Shown piece by piece: positions 8,902 through 18,210 of a stretch of DNA of 64,000 nt. Every line of letters begins with the position of its first letter. Position 1 is the stretch's first letter. The position numbers and the translations under genes are program-made. Source of the DNA: Bacteroides uniformis (GTDB lineage: Bacteria; Bacteroidota; Bacteroidia; Bacteroidales; Bacteroidaceae); NCBI RefSeq assembly GCF_025147485.1, contig NZ_CP102263.1, forward strand, positions 1,935,501 through 1,999,500. Reading direction: 5' to 3'. Under the pieces are notes generated by a model. That model did no database searches. It saw only the letters and a list, made by a program, of their open reading frames with translations, and was not told where the DNA came from.

Positions 8902-9513
8902 CTACGGGATGATGTTCCGTACGGGGAGTTCCAGTTCTCCCCAGTCAATCATGGCATTGAACAGCCTGACAGTAGAGAATGAAGGCAAGTCTTCCGGTCT
9001 GATATCTTTTTCCTGCAAGATTCCTTCTTCCAGCAAGGCTGCCCGTTTGGTCCCTTTCAGCAGGGGATGTGCCGGCGTGTACCAGTGGGTACCGTCGGAA
9101 AGGGCGATGTTGGCGATGGAGGTGTCTGTCAGCAGGCCTTGTTTCACAATCAGAATGTCGTCGCATGCGCCGCGCAGGGCAAAGAGGCAGTTCAGCGGTT
9201 CGCGTCCGGCGCTTTTGTAGGTGTAGTCGATGGTATCGGCCTGCATCAGTGCCAGCGAATGCACGTGCCGCACGGCGTAGGGGGAGTAGCTGAGGTCTTC
9301 AATACCTTTTTCACCATACACTACGCGTGCCTTGACGATGCCCGCCCCGGTGATGCCTGCTCCACAGCCGGGAGACGACAGATAATCGGACAGTTGCAGC
9401 GGTGTGCTTTCCGGCCAGAAGTGGGCGCGGGTATCGTTCAGCCTCCGGTTGTGGCGGGAAAGGTTGCAGACCCTTCCGTGGTCGATGCGTATGGTTTCAA
9501 TAAATAGGCACAT
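8902..9513 (-). CDS. pabC: Aminodeoxychorismate lyase-like aminotransferase class IV protein
   Basis: Predicted PLP enzyme that releases pyruvate from 4-amino-4-deoxychorismate to give p-aminobenzoate for folate synthesis. The 203 residues start CLFIETIRIDHGRVCNLSRHNRRL and contain TSIANIAL and LLKGTKRAALLEEG, typical of fold-type IV enzymes, but it is shorter than many family members (about 270). It overlaps pabB by 17 bases, indicating translational coupling and supporting the PABA role. Confidence 0.85.
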   Translation of the reverse strand: MCLFIETIRIDHGRVCNLSRHNRRLNDTRAHFWPESTPLQLSDYLSSPGCGAGITGAGIVKARVVYGEKGIEDLSYSPYAVRHVHSLALMQADTIDYTYKSAGREPLNCLFALRGACDDILIVKQGLLTDTSIANIALSDGTHWYTPAHPLLKGTKRAALLEEGILQEKDIRPEDLPSFSTVRLFNAMIDWGELELPVRNIIP

Positions 9514-10504
9514 ATATTTTCTGTATTACTTCGTTGTATTCGCTTTCCCACCGGCTTTTGGCGGTGATGCCGCCTCCTGCCTTGAAGTGGAGCTGGCCGT
9601 TTTCCTGCTCGATGAAGCGTATCATGACAGCGCTGTCCAGCTGTCCGTCGGCATAATGCCCCATGATGCCGGTGTAGAAGCCCCGGCGGTAGTCCTCGGC
9701 CTGGGCGATGATTTCTACGGTTTTGGGCTTGGGGGCACCGGTGATGGAGCCGGCAGGAAGCAGGCGGAAGATGATGTCGCCCAGGTGTGCGGTGTAGTCT
9801 TCGGGCAGGGTGCCGCATATCTCGGAGCTGGTCTGGAGGATGGGGCCCTTATTGGTTTGCAGGCGGTCTATATATCGGTAGGAGGTCACTTCGACGTGTT
9901 CCGAAACCATGCTGAGGTCGTTGCGTATCAGGTCGACGATGGTGGCGTGCTCGGCTGCCTCTTTGGTGTCCTGCATCAAGAGCTGTTCCGCATCGGGCAG
10001 GGTAGCGTCGATGGTGCCTTTCATGGGGAAGGACTTTATCTTGCCCTTCTCTATGCGGACAAAGATTTCGGGGGAGAAGCAGACGAACCGGTCTTTCAGC
10101 CACAGCTTGTACAAGGCTTCGGAGTGGAGGAATATTTCTTCCAGTGTCAGATTGGTGGTGACGGGTACCCGGCAAGTGAGGTTCGTCAGGTAGCTGTTGC
10201 CTGCCAGCAGGTTTTGCTTCACGAGGTCGAACGAATGTCTGTATGCGGCGGGGGAAGGGGGAGTGATGTCCCACTGGATAGGGCCGGCGCATCGGGCGGC
10301 TGTGCTTCTGGCAAGGGCTGTTGCAGCCGTCTCCGTGTTGCCTGCCTTCGGGAATTGGAAAAGGCAGGTGGCGGGGTCTATCCGGTCGAGGGGCTCAATG
10401 TGCGACTGCTCTTGCGCGTAGTCTACGATGAAGAGGAAGGGCACATTGGCTCCGGCCAGTGCGTTCATGCGGGCGATGGTTTCTGTCCGGCTGTACGTCT
10501 TCAT
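9497..10504 (-). CDS. pabB: Aminodeoxychorismate synthase component I
   Basis: Chorismate-binding enzyme that makes 4-amino-4-deoxychorismate from chorismate with ammonia. It has 335 residues, so it lacks most of the N-terminal region of anthranilate-synthase-type homologues, as is common for compact PabB. The signature QTSSEICG then LLPAGSITGAPK near the C-terminus is clear, and IDLIRNDL-like VDLIRNDLSMV is present. The glutaminase partner is not in the window. It lies 3 bases after the upstream transporter gene and overlaps pabC. Confidence 0.93.
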   Translation of the reverse strand: MKTYSRTETIARMNALAGANVPFLFIVDYAQEQSHIEPLDRIDPATCLFQFPKAGNTETAATALARSTAARCAGPIQWDITPPSPAAYRHSFDLVKQNLLAGNSYLTNLTCRVPVTTNLTLEEIFLHSEALYKLWLKDRFVCFSPEIFVRIEKGKIKSFPMKGTIDATLPDAEQLLMQDTKEAAEHATIVDLIRNDLSMVSEHVEVTSYRYIDRLQTNKGPILQTSSEICGTLPEDYTAHLGDIIFRLLPAGSITGAPKPKTVEIIAQAEDYRRGFYTGIMGHYADGQLDSAVMIRFIEQENGQLHFKAGGGITAKSRWESEYNEVIQKIYVPIY

Positions 10505-10507
10505 GCG

Positions 10508-12106
10508 TCAATAGACTGCGGAGGCTATCACCTGGATTATCAGAATGAGGAACACCATGGCAATGGGATATACCGTGGCATAGGCCACGCTCGGTATGTT
10601 GCTGTCCGTCATGGAGTCGGCGGCGGCAAGGCCGGGCGTACTGGTCATGCCGCCGGTGATGGTGCCCAGCAGGTCGAGAATGTTTATCTTGAACACGAAC
10701 AGGCCTACGCATACTGCCACCAGCATGGGCACCAGCGTGATGGCGGCGCCTACGCCGAACAAGAGCCAGCCGCTTTCCTGGAACGTGGCCATCAGATTCC
10801 GTCCTGCCGATGTCCCTACTTCGGCAAGGAAGAGCAGCAGTCCCAGCTGGCGCAGCAGTTGGTTGGCAGGGCCGGACATGGACCACAGAATGGGGCCGGT
10901 CTTTCCGATGGCGCTCAGGAACAAGGCGACCATCAGGATGCCTCCCGTCAGTCCCGGAGAGAACGACAGACTGTCCGAGAAGGAGATGTTGAGCTTGCCG
11001 AAGAGCACGCCCAGCACGATGCCCAGGGCGATGGGGAAGAAGTCGGTGTCGGACAGTTGCTTGGTGTCGTTGCCCAGCAGGCGTGCCACTCCCTTGATGC
11101 CGTCCTTCTCGCCCACCACCATCAGTTTGTCGCCGAATTTTAGGGCCAGGTCGGGCGAGGGGGAGAGGTCGATGCCGCTTCGGCGGATGCGGGTGACGGT
11201 GCAGCCGAAGTTCTTCATCAGGTTGAGGTCGCCCAGCTGCTTGTTTATCATATCCTTCTTGGTGAGCAGCAGGGATTCAATCTCCTGCATGTCTACGAGT
11301 GGCAGTTCGCCTTCTTCGCGTTCGCCCACGAGGACGGCGAGCTGGTTTAAGGCCTCTTCGCTACCCACGGCTTGTATGTAGTCTCCCTCGTGCAGGATGG
11401 TCTGGGCGGTGGGGATGGCTATCTGCTCGTTGTGCTTGTGGCGTGAGATGACGGCTCCGGTCATGGCGCGCGCATTGATTTGCATCAGGCTCCGGTCGAA
11501 GACGGCGGGGTTGGTTACGCGGAACAGACAGGTTGTCAGTTCCGGGAACTGGCTGCGGCGTTCCTTCTCCAACCGGCGCGCCTCCTTGTCGAGGTCGATG
11601 CGCATGATACGGGGCAGCAGCTTAACGAAGAGAATCACGCCGATAACGCCGAAAGGATAGGCAATACCGTAAGCGATGGATGCCAGTGGGGAATGGGTGC
11701 TGTCAATGGCAACGGCGAGTCCCGGCGTACTGGTCAGGGCACCGGCTATCAGTCCCACGACACTGGGAGTATCGATGTCGAAGGCATATTTCAGTCCTAC
11801 TGCCGTCAGGGCGGCGGAGCAGATGATGAGCAGGGTGATGATGATAAGCGTCTTGCCCTTGCTCCGGAAGGAGTCGAAAAATCCGGGACCGGCCTGGATG
11901 CCGATGGTGAAGATGAAGAGCACCAGTCCGAAGTTTCCTAATTCTTTGGGGATGATGACACCGAAGTGTCCGAACAGCAGGGCAATGAAGATGACGGCGG
12001 AGACGTCGAGCGAAAGCCCTTTAATCTTGATTCTTCCCAACATGAAGCCTAAAGCCACAATGAGAAAGAGCGCGAAATAGGAGGAGTTTAACAAGTCAGC
12101 AAACAT
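10508..12106 (-). CDS. Putative transporter, AspT/YbjL (YidE) family
   Basis: 532-residue inner-membrane protein. Two hydrophobic halves, each with about five helices, flank a central cytoplasmic region with two TrkA-C (RCK_C) domains (about 200-370). The duplicated helix motif GLIAGALTSTPGLAVA / GTITGGMTSTPGLAAA is typical of the aspartate:alanine exchanger family. The substrate cannot be told. It is the first gene of a tight operon with pabB and pabC, so a link to PABA or aromatic amino acid traffic is possible but unproven. Confidence 0.88.
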   Translation of the reverse strand: MFADLLNSSYFALFLIVALGFMLGRIKIKGLSLDVSAVIFIALLFGHFGVIIPKELGNFGLVLFIFTIGIQAGPGFFDSFRSKGKTLIIITLLIICSAALTAVGLKYAFDIDTPSVVGLIAGALTSTPGLAVAIDSTHSPLASIAYGIAYPFGVIGVILFVKLLPRIMRIDLDKEARRLEKERRSQFPELTTCLFRVTNPAVFDRSLMQINARAMTGAVISRHKHNEQIAIPTAQTILHEGDYIQAVGSEEALNQLAVLVGEREEGELPLVDMQEIESLLLTKKDMINKQLGDLNLMKNFGCTVTRIRRSGIDLSPSPDLALKFGDKLMVVGEKDGIKGVARLLGNDTKQLSDTDFFPIALGIVLGVLFGKLNISFSDSLSFSPGLTGGILMVALFLSAIGKTGPILWSMSGPANQLLRQLGLLLFLAEVGTSAGRNLMATFQESGWLLFGVGAAITLVPMLVAVCVGLFVFKINILDLLGTITGGMTSTPGLAAADSMTDSNIPSVAYATVYPIAMVFLILIIQVIASAVY

Positions 12107-12136
12107 AATCAGTTAAAGAGTTAGGAATTTATGTCA

Positions 12137-12144
12137 CAAAGATA
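12137..12144 (-). promoter_or_regulatory. -7 box of the transporter-pabB-pabC operon
   Basis: The minus strand reads TATCTTTG about 30 bases before the ATG at 12106. No TTTG was found at the canonical distance. Confidence 0.5.
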
Positions 12145-12187
12145 GTGCAAAAAAGTGAGATAGAAAAAGTATTGCTTCCTTGTGGCA

Positions 12188-12233
12188 TATAAAAAAAGAT
12201 GATGTGCCATCAACCGTTTTGACACATCATCTT
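12188..12233 (-). terminator. Terminator after the S41 peptidase gene
   Basis: AAGATGATGTG (12196-12206) pairs with CACATCATCTT (12223-12233). On the minus strand the stem runs into a T tract (plus-strand A run 12191-12197), about 55 bases after the stop at 12287. Confidence 0.75.
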
Positions 12234-12286
12234 AATATATATATCGGCCTATATGACCGGTATTCCTGCGTGGGGCAGGGCGGTAC

Positions 12287-15200
12287 TTATTTTTCGAGTT
12301 CCTTCAGCAGTTCCTCTACGGCAGCTTTCAGCTGTGTGTCTTCTCCCTTCACGATGGTCTCGGGTGAATTGGCTACTTTGATGTCCGGCTCCAGCTGCGA
12401 GTTCTCCAGATAGCTGCCGTCCGACAGGCGGTAGCCCACGACGGGGATGCCGAATACCAATGACGGGTCTTGCAGGCGTTCCCACGACACGCTGGTCATG
12501 GTTCCCGGCACGGGCATGCCTACCAGCTTGCCCAGTCCGCGGTGGCTGTAAACCCACGGCGTGCCGTGCGCATTGGAGTAGTTGGCCTCGCACATCACCA
12601 TGATGGAGGGTTTGTTCCAGCGGCGGCTGGGCATGTCGCACGTCTCGCGACCGCGCACCACTTGGGTGAAGTATTTTTGTCCACTGAAAAGTATTTCTAT
12701 ATCCTCGTGCAAGCGTCCACCGCCATTGAAACGGGTGTCGATGACGATGCCTTCGCGGTTGTTGTATTTTCCCAGGATGTCCGAGTAGACGGAACGGAAA
12801 CTGTCGTCTCCCATAGACTCGATGTGCACGTAACCCAATCGGCCACCCGACCATCGGTCAACGTCTGCCGCACGCTGTTTCACCCAGCGGCTGTAGAGCA
12901 AATCACTGAACGCACCGTTCGTGATGGGGATAACGACCTCTTCCCAGCGTTCCTTGGTCTGTGGGTCGAAGAGGGAAACAAGTGTCTTCTTCCGTGCCTT
13001 GTTGTTGAGCAGCGTGTAGTAGTCTGCATCGGGGGTGATTTCCACGCCGTCTATCTTCTCGATGACTGTGCCGGCTTTCACCCGGGTGTTGGCTGTGTCG
13101 AAGGGGCCTTTCTCCACCACTTCGGCAATGAGCATGCCCCGGCCCGTGTAGTTCCAGTCGAAGAATAGTCCCAGACTGGCAGTAGGCTCGGACTGCCCTT
13201 TGGGATAGAAACGGCCACCGGTGTGAGATACGTTCAGTTCGCCCAGCCATTCGCTCAGCAGCTCGGCAAAGTCATAGTTATTGTCGATATGGGGCAGGAA
13301 GCGGCGATAGGCGGCGGTCATCTTGTCCCAGTCCACTCCGTGCATCGAGGTGTTGTAGAATCGCTTCTGCTGCTGGCGGTACACGTGGTCGAACATGTAT
13401 TCGCGCTCCGCAGCCAGGTCCATCTTGGCATCTACCTGGAAGGTGATGGGGGTCAGCGCGTCGGATGAAGTGTCCATTTTCTGCATCTTGTGGCTGCCCA
13501 GCAGGAAGAGGCTTTTGCCGTCCTTGTCCAGCTGCATGTCCGCCCATCCGGCATCCATCTTGTGCAGCAGGCGGGTCTCTTTCTTGCGCAGATTCATCTT
13601 CCAGAGGTCGTAGCCGCCTTCGAAGGCTGCCAGGTAGTAGAGTGTCTCGCCATCCTTGGAGATGATGGTGCTGCCCATGTCGGAAGAATTCGGGGTGAGG
13701 CGCACCACACGGTCTTCGATGCCTTTCAGCTCTACGACGATGTCTTTCGGCTGGTCATCTTTTTCGTCAGCATTGCTGTCTTTCTTGTCGTCTTTCTTCT
13801 TTTTATCCTTGTTTTTGTCTTGGGGGGTGTCTTTTCCGGCAGACTTCTTTTGTTCCTTCTCCAGCTCCTTGCGCAGTTCGTAGTCTTCTTTGCTCAGGCA
13901 GTATTTGTCGTAGGCGTCTTGGTTGAGGAAGACGAGCATGGCGTCGTTCAGCGAGCCCCATGAGGCATGGGCACGCATGCCGTAGCGTTCGGTGGTGAAA
14001 AGGATGGCGTTGCCGTCCAGCGCAAAGTGGGGATAGCCGCTCATGTAGCCGCTATTGGTGAGGTTGATGATGTCTTTGCCTCCCTCTGCGCTGACCAGGC
14101 CGATGTCGGAGTAGGGGTCGTGCTTGTTACCCGTGAACTCAAGTGTAAACCATTTACCGTCCGGCGACCATGCGTAGTCAAATCCTCCGCCGGTGCTGTA
14201 CCAGGTGGAGCCGTCCGTAATCTGGCGCACCTTCTTCGTCTCCAGATTGAGCACCATCAGCCGGATGCGGTCTTCGATGAAGGCGAGTTCCTTGCCGTCG
14301 GGCGAGAATTGCGGATAGGCACGTTCCACGGTGGTGGAGGGCAGCAGCACTTCTTCTTCAATCAGCGTGGCGTTCGGGAAGTTAGGGTCTTCCTTGCGGG
14401 CTATCTTGGCAAGGTAGAGCTGCCAGTTGCCGCCTCGCTCGCTGGCGTAGGCCAGGGTGCGGTTGTCCGTCGCAAAGGAGAGGCCCGCTTCGCGTGCCGG
14501 TGTGTGCGTCACCTGCTTGGTAGTGGCATAGTCTGCCGAAGTGACAAAGACTTCTCCGCGCAGCGTGAAGGCAATCTGTTTTCCGTCCGGGGACACAACG
14601 GCAGAGGTGGCTCCGTCGGAAGACTGCAGGTTGGCGAATTGCGGCCGGTCATCGCGCACCAGTTCTATGGCGACTTTCTTCGGGGTGGCATCCGGCTGCT
14701 GGGTATAGATTTCGCCGTCGTAACTGTAGCACAACGTCTCGCCGTCACTCATGGAGAGGAAGCGCACGGGATGTGTCTTGAAGCTGGTGATGGGCTTCAC
14801 CTCTCGGGGCTGTGCCAGCGGGAAGGCATACACGTTGAATGAGCCGCCGTTTCTCTCACTCAAAAAGTAAACCGTTCTTCCATCGGGTGACAACACCGGG
14901 TTGCGGTCTTCGCCCGCGCGGTCGGTGAGGTTGGTATGGATACCCGTCTTTGCATCATACAGCCAGATGTCGCGGGTGATGGAGGAGGTGTGGTGCTTTC
15001 TCCATTCATCTTCAAATCCCTTGCGGTCTTGGTAGAGGAACTGATGGCCCGCCTTGTCGAAGCAGACCGCTTCGGCAGGGGTGCCCAGCACTTGCTCCGT
15101 ACGCCCTCCCGTTGCAGGTACTTTGTAAAGCTCGGTCATGGCCGAAGTGGGGAAAAGAGCGCTGCTTGCCGGGTCCTGGATGGATGCGGAAAACAAGATA

Positions 15201-15559
15201 TACTTTCCGTCCGGAGTGAATGTGGAGGGTATCTCACCGGTGGAGTGGGTAGTGAGCCGTTGGGCGGTTCCGCCGTCTGCCGGCATCACGAATACGTCGA
15301 AGTTGCCGTATCTGTCGCTGGCAAAGGCTATTTGTTTGCCGTCCGGCGACCATATGGGGGTACATTCGTAGCTCTCTTGGGTAGTAAGCTGTGTGGCGGT
15401 TCCACCTTTGGCCGGCACCTTGTAGATGTCTCCTTTGTAGCAGAATGCGATTTCCGTACCGTCGGGAGAGATTTGCACATCGCGCATCCAGAGCGGCGTG
15501 GCGGCATGTCCGGCAATGGCAGTAAGGCCTAGTGCAAGGATTGCAAGGGTTTTTTTCAT
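12287..15559 (-). CDS. Tricorn-like S41 family peptidase
   Basis: Large exported protease of 1090 residues. A signal peptide (KKTLAILALGLTAIAGHA) supports the start at 15559 rather than the open-frame start at 15622. The N-terminal half has repeated PD40/WD40-like propeller blades (SPDGTEIAF, SPDGKQIAF, SPDGRTVYF). A Lys/Asp-rich linker near residues 580-625 follows. Then come a tricorn C1-type domain, a PDZ-like region (GTVIEKIDGVEI) and an S41 catalytic domain with DTRFNGGGRLHEDI and a probable nucleophile serine in TMTSVSW. Likely periplasmic peptide degradation. A hairpin terminator follows. Confidence 0.92.
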   Translation of the reverse strand: MKKTLAILALGLTAIAGHAATPLWMRDVQISPDGTEIAFCYKGDIYKVPAKGGTATQLTTQESYECTPIWSPDGKQIAFASDRYGNFDVFVMPADGGTAQRLTTHSTGEIPSTFTPDGKYILFSASIQDPASSALFPTSAMTELYKVPATGGRTEQVLGTPAEAVCFDKAGHQFLYQDRKGFEDEWRKHHTSSITRDIWLYDAKTGIHTNLTDRAGEDRNPVLSPDGRTVYFLSERNGGSFNVYAFPLAQPREVKPITSFKTHPVRFLSMSDGETLCYSYDGEIYTQQPDATPKKVAIELVRDDRPQFANLQSSDGATSAVVSPDGKQIAFTLRGEVFVTSADYATTKQVTHTPAREAGLSFATDNRTLAYASERGGNWQLYLAKIARKEDPNFPNATLIEEEVLLPSTTVERAYPQFSPDGKELAFIEDRIRLMVLNLETKKVRQITDGSTWYSTGGGFDYAWSPDGKWFTLEFTGNKHDPYSDIGLVSAEGGKDIINLTNSGYMSGYPHFALDGNAILFTTERYGMRAHASWGSLNDAMLVFLNQDAYDKYCLSKEDYELRKELEKEQKKSAGKDTPQDKNKDKKKKDDKKDSNADEKDDQPKDIVVELKGIEDRVVRLTPNSSDMGSTIISKDGETLYYLAAFEGGYDLWKMNLRKKETRLLHKMDAGWADMQLDKDGKSLFLLGSHKMQKMDTSSDALTPITFQVDAKMDLAAEREYMFDHVYRQQQKRFYNTSMHGVDWDKMTAAYRRFLPHIDNNYDFAELLSEWLGELNVSHTGGRFYPKGQSEPTASLGLFFDWNYTGRGMLIAEVVEKGPFDTANTRVKAGTVIEKIDGVEITPDADYYTLLNNKARKKTLVSLFDPQTKERWEEVVIPITNGAFSDLLYSRWVKQRAADVDRWSGGRLGYVHIESMGDDSFRSVYSDILGKYNNREGIVIDTRFNGGGRLHEDIEILFSGQKYFTQVVRGRETCDMPSRRWNKPSIMVMCEANYSNAHGTPWVYSHRGLGKLVGMPVPGTMTSVSWERLQDPSLVFGIPVVGYRLSDGSYLENSQLEPDIKVANSPETIVKGEDTQLKAAVEELLKELEK

Positions 15560-15635
15560 AAGTGTGTGGGTTGATGTTAATATAGAATGTTTATAAACGT
15601 CATGATGCTGTCCACAAGGCAAGGAGCGAGGTACG

Positions 15636-16415
15636 TCATTTCATACCTCGTGCCTTGTATATCTGTTCTTTGGCATTGTTGATGCTTTGGAACTTCTCTT
15701 CTGCGGCTTTCTTGATGTCTTCGCCCAGCGTTGCCACCCGGTCGGGATGGTGTTTCAAGGCTAGGCGGCGGTAAGCAGCACGCACTTCGTCATTGGTGGC
15801 AGTGGGTTCAATTTCAAGTACTTTGTAGGCCTCGTTCAGTGAGCTACCGCCTAGGTTAAGCATGGATTCCACTTCCTTGACCGATAGTCCCATGTACATG
15901 GCCACTTCTTTCAAGGCTTCTATCTCCTCGTTGCAGACGTGTCCGTCGCTTTTGGCAATTTCTACCAAGAATACCAGCAGTTGCAAGCGTTCCTCGTATG
16001 TCAGGTTGGCGGCAATCTGCGTTCCACAGTCACGGATGGTGTTTTTAAATGCCAGTGGGTTTTGTCTGTCCATCTGCTTGCGCTGTTCGAAGAGGTTGAG
16101 CAGTATCCGTTCTCCCTCGCCCACGGCAGCCTCACCGAATGTGCTTCTCAGAAAGCGGCGGACGAATTCCATTTCACTATGCATGATGCGCCCGTCTGCA
16201 CGGATAATGTACGAAGCCATCACGAGCATGGAGAAGAGGAAACTGTTCCGTTGCCCGGTATAGGTAGTGCCGTGCGTTGGTTCTTCTCCATAATAACTGC
16301 CTGCGTCACTTGAATCGGTGTCGAACAGTGAACCGAATACAAAACCTGCCAAGGCTCCCAGCGGTCCTCCGGCCATGAAGCCGATGATGCCGCCTATCCA
16401 TTTAGCTGCTCCCAT
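15636..16415 (-). CDS. TerB/DnaJ domain protein (DjlA-like)
   Basis: 259 residues. The N-terminus is hydrophobic and glycine-rich (GGIIGFMAGGPLGALAGFVFGSLF) like DjlA. A TerB-like helical domain covers about 50-175. A C-terminal J domain (about 195-259) holds the essential HPD motif (ALKHHPDRVATLG). It should stimulate Hsp70 (DnaK) ATPase activity, probably at the membrane. An inverted repeat overlapping its stop (ACAAGGC/CCTTGT arms, about 15612-15657) separates it from the S41 gene. Confidence 0.88.
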   Translation of the reverse strand: MGAAKWIGGIIGFMAGGPLGALAGFVFGSLFDTDSSDAGSYYGEEPTHGTTYTGQRNSFLFSMLVMASYIIRADGRIMHSEMEFVRRFLRSTFGEAAVGEGERILLNLFEQRKQMDRQNPLAFKNTIRDCGTQIAANLTYEERLQLLVFLVEIAKSDGHVCNEEIEALKEVAMYMGLSVKEVESMLNLGGSSLNEAYKVLEIEPTATNDEVRAAYRRLALKHHPDRVATLGEDIKKAAEEKFQSINNAKEQIYKARGMK

Positions 16416-16435
16416 AATTTTTCTTGTTTAAAGTG

Positions 16436-16443
16436 CAAAAATA
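16436..16443 (-). promoter_or_regulatory. -7 box of the TerB/DnaJ gene
   Basis: The minus strand reads TATTTTTG about 20 bases before the ATG at 16415. Confidence 0.45.
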
Positions 16444-16565
16444 GAGATTTCTTACGAGAATTCCAGTAATTTGATGAGCTATTCCCGCTGAAGCGAATAG
16501 GCACCGTCTTCTTTTTGTACATATTCAGCATATTTATGGCAGCAAGTCTGTCATTAAGAAATACT

Positions 16566-16606
16566 ATAAAAATTAAGGAGTTAAGTCTTAGACTTAACTC
16601 CTTAAT
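16566..16606 (-). terminator. Native terminator of tRNA-Pro, now beside att site A
   Basis: A perfect 16-bp stem (16572-16587 with 16591-16606, loop TTA) is followed on the minus strand by a T-rich run. It lies directly downstream of the tRNA 3' half at 16613-16659, so it is probably the original chromosomal terminator. Confidence 0.75.
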
Positions 16607-16612
16607 GCTCAA

Positions 16613-16659
16613 CAGTCGGGATGACAAGATTCGAACTTGCGACCACACGCCCCCCAGAC
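16613..16659 (-). other. att site A: 3' half of tRNA-Pro
   Basis: 47 bp identical to 36132-36178, covering the tRNA 3' half and the anticodon-loop core CCCCCAGAC (16651-16659). The match stops there and continues into unrelated sequence (TTCGCGAGAG). Left boundary of the integrated region. Confidence 0.9.
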
Positions 16660-16721
16660 TTCGCGAGAGATAAACTGATAACGGCTGATTATCAATTGTA
16701 TATACTCTATTGCATCTCTTT

Positions 16722-16741
16722 CGGTTTACACTATGGTTTAC
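16722..16741 (+). repeat. Terminal direct repeat of element 1, left copy
   Basis: CGGTTTACACTATGGTTTAC, itself containing GGTTTAC twice, is repeated exactly at 36018-36037 in the same orientation. The position near both ends suggests integrase arm-type binding sites. Confidence 0.75.
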
Positions 16742-16903
16742 CTATAGTATAATGCTGCTTGTTAATACTAAATCTTTATTTGGAATTATTGCTAATTAGT
16801 TAATTCCTATATGTCTAATTCTCATTTGCAAAAATAATACTTTTATTATTAATCTGTGCCTTCTATCGAGTAATTTTTATAGTCAGTTTTCCTTTTCAAA
16901 TCC

Positions 16904-16927
16904 CCTCAAACTCTTATATATGATAAG
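16904..16927 (+). repeat. TTATATATGA motif, copy 1
   Basis: CTCAAACTCTTATATATGAT belongs to a three-copy motif (with 17213-17238 and 19107-19134 minus) seen only in the element 1 module. It may be an element-specific promoter or operator. Confidence 0.5.
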
Positions 16928-17212
16928 ATAGCTTGGAGCATTATTCAGCACTGCAATGAAGAGTGCGTACGGCTTCAAGCATTAATGATAAAAACAATTA
17001 CCGGGTCACACTTATTTTCAGAAGATGGATAAGCATGTAGATTCGATGATGCGTAGCAATTTCAGTATGTGGACAAGACATAAAGTTCCCCACGAAAGAA
17101 TGTATGCCGCATGATAGGCCAAGTAAATGCGAGGAGCTATTTACAACGGTTCAACTATCACAACCAGTCGAAAGATTGGTCTATTTTTTTCTTCTCCCCT
17201 TCCTTGATTTCC

Positions 17213-17238
17213 CTTCAAAGCCTTATATATGAGAAAAG
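17213..17238 (+). repeat. TTATATATGA motif, copy 2
   Basis: TCAAAGCCTTATATATGAGA lies about 60 bases before the small gene at 17296, where a promoter would be expected. Confidence 0.5.
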
Positions 17239-17295
17239 TATATAAGAGAAATAGAGAATAGAAACATAATTACTAACAATTTAAAACTAAGAGAC

Positions 17296-17460
17296 ATGGG
17301 AAATTTAATTAAAGGATTGAAGGTCGCAGCTTATGTGGCCGAGATTATCGTGGCAGGTTCCGTAGTAATCGAGCTTGCAGAAAAGTATTGTGGCAAATTC
17401 GGAAAAAAGAAGATTGCCACGGGTGAAGTCAAGGCCGTTGATGCTGCGACTGAAAACTGA
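17296..17460 (+). CDS. Small hydrophobic protein, 54 residues
   Basis: ATG GGA AAT start, 54 codons, stop TGA. One hydrophobic helix (about 10-27, AYVAEIIVAGSVVIELA) is followed by a basic stretch (KFGKKK) and a charged tail. It is preceded by the TTATATATGA motif and followed by another small ORF and the DUF3871 gene. Such short membrane ORFs are common at the head of mobile-element modules. Function unknown. Confidence 0.55.
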   Translation: MGNLIKGLKVAAYVAEIIVAGSVVIELAEKYCGKFGKKKIATGEVKAVDAATEN

Positions 17461-17475
17461 TAGTACGTCTGATGA

Positions 17476-17586
17476 ATGGATTATGACAAGAAAGCGGACG
17501 TAATAATAACCGTATTGGAGGTAGCAATTTCAATACTCAAAGGAATAAAGAAGCTAAGAGGTATATTCATAAAAGCAAAGAAATGA
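17476..17586 (+). CDS. Small protein, 36 residues
   Basis: ATG GAT TAT start, 36 codons. It has an amphipathic or hydrophobic stretch (VIITVLEVAISILKGI) and a basic end (IFIKAKK). It lies 15 bases after the preceding small gene and 61 bases before the DUF3871 gene. Too short for family assignment; it could be chance. Confidence 0.35.
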   Translation: MDYDKKADVIITVLEVAISILKGIKKLRGIFIKAKK

Positions 17587-17647
17587 CACCTCTTGGCTTT
17601 TTGTTTTTTCATCGCATTTTATTAACCGACTAAAAAATAACAAGAGT

Positions 17648-18210
17648 ATGGAAACAATGACTAATGAACTTACTGTCATTCCAAGAACAATCGGAATGGT
17701 AACAAGAATGATGGATGCAGTTAATATCGAAGATGCTGTAATCGTATCTGAAGAAGAACAGAAAGAGCATCCTAATTTTATTGAGAGTAACACTTCGGGT
17801 ATTACACTTGAAGAACTTGAAAGGAACTGTATTGTCCCTAGTTTTGGGGATAACCAGCTTACAATCAGCCACCAGAAATTTATCCACCAGGTAGAGGATG
17901 CCGCGAAAGTATATTTTACCGGAGAGAACTTTGGTAACACGGAAATCAGAGTATCACATAAAATCCTGGGCAGGGTTCCGGGAGCATTGACAAAAAGGAA
18001 AGAAGAGCTTAGACCGGAGGACGAGACCATCTATTATCAACGTATGGCTTTCTGTTTTCATATCCGTTCCATGAGCAGAATGATGAACGGCGAGGAAGTA
18101 CATTTATGTATCGGAGGTGTAAGAAGCCTGAACGAGGAAAACTTATACGCCCGAAAATCACCCGAGAAATTCAAGATCTTTATCGGGTGGAGGGTTCGTG
18201 TGTGTTCAAA
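17648..18210 (+). pseudogene. DUF3871 family gene, 3' end lost
   Basis: The N-terminal 185 or so residues match the DUF3871 family of Bacteroidetes mobile elements (EHPNFIESNT, ISHQKFI, IRVSHKILGRVPGAL, IYYQRMAFCFHI, CIGGVRSLNEENLY, EKFKIFIG). Homology stops at about 18205-18215. The open frame continues to 18649, but that part is antisense to the helicase-like gene and does not look like DUF3871. The 3' end was probably lost in the same event that truncated the convergent helicase gene. Role of DUF3871 is unknown. Confidence 0.7.

Larger units (their letters stand above)
16660..17295. other. Non-coding left end of element 1
   Basis: No convincing gene. It holds a putative integrase arm repeat (16722-16741) and two TTATATATGA-containing repeats (16904-16927, 17213-17238). 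A 29-codon ORF at 17025-17114 is too short to support. Confidence 0.6.
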
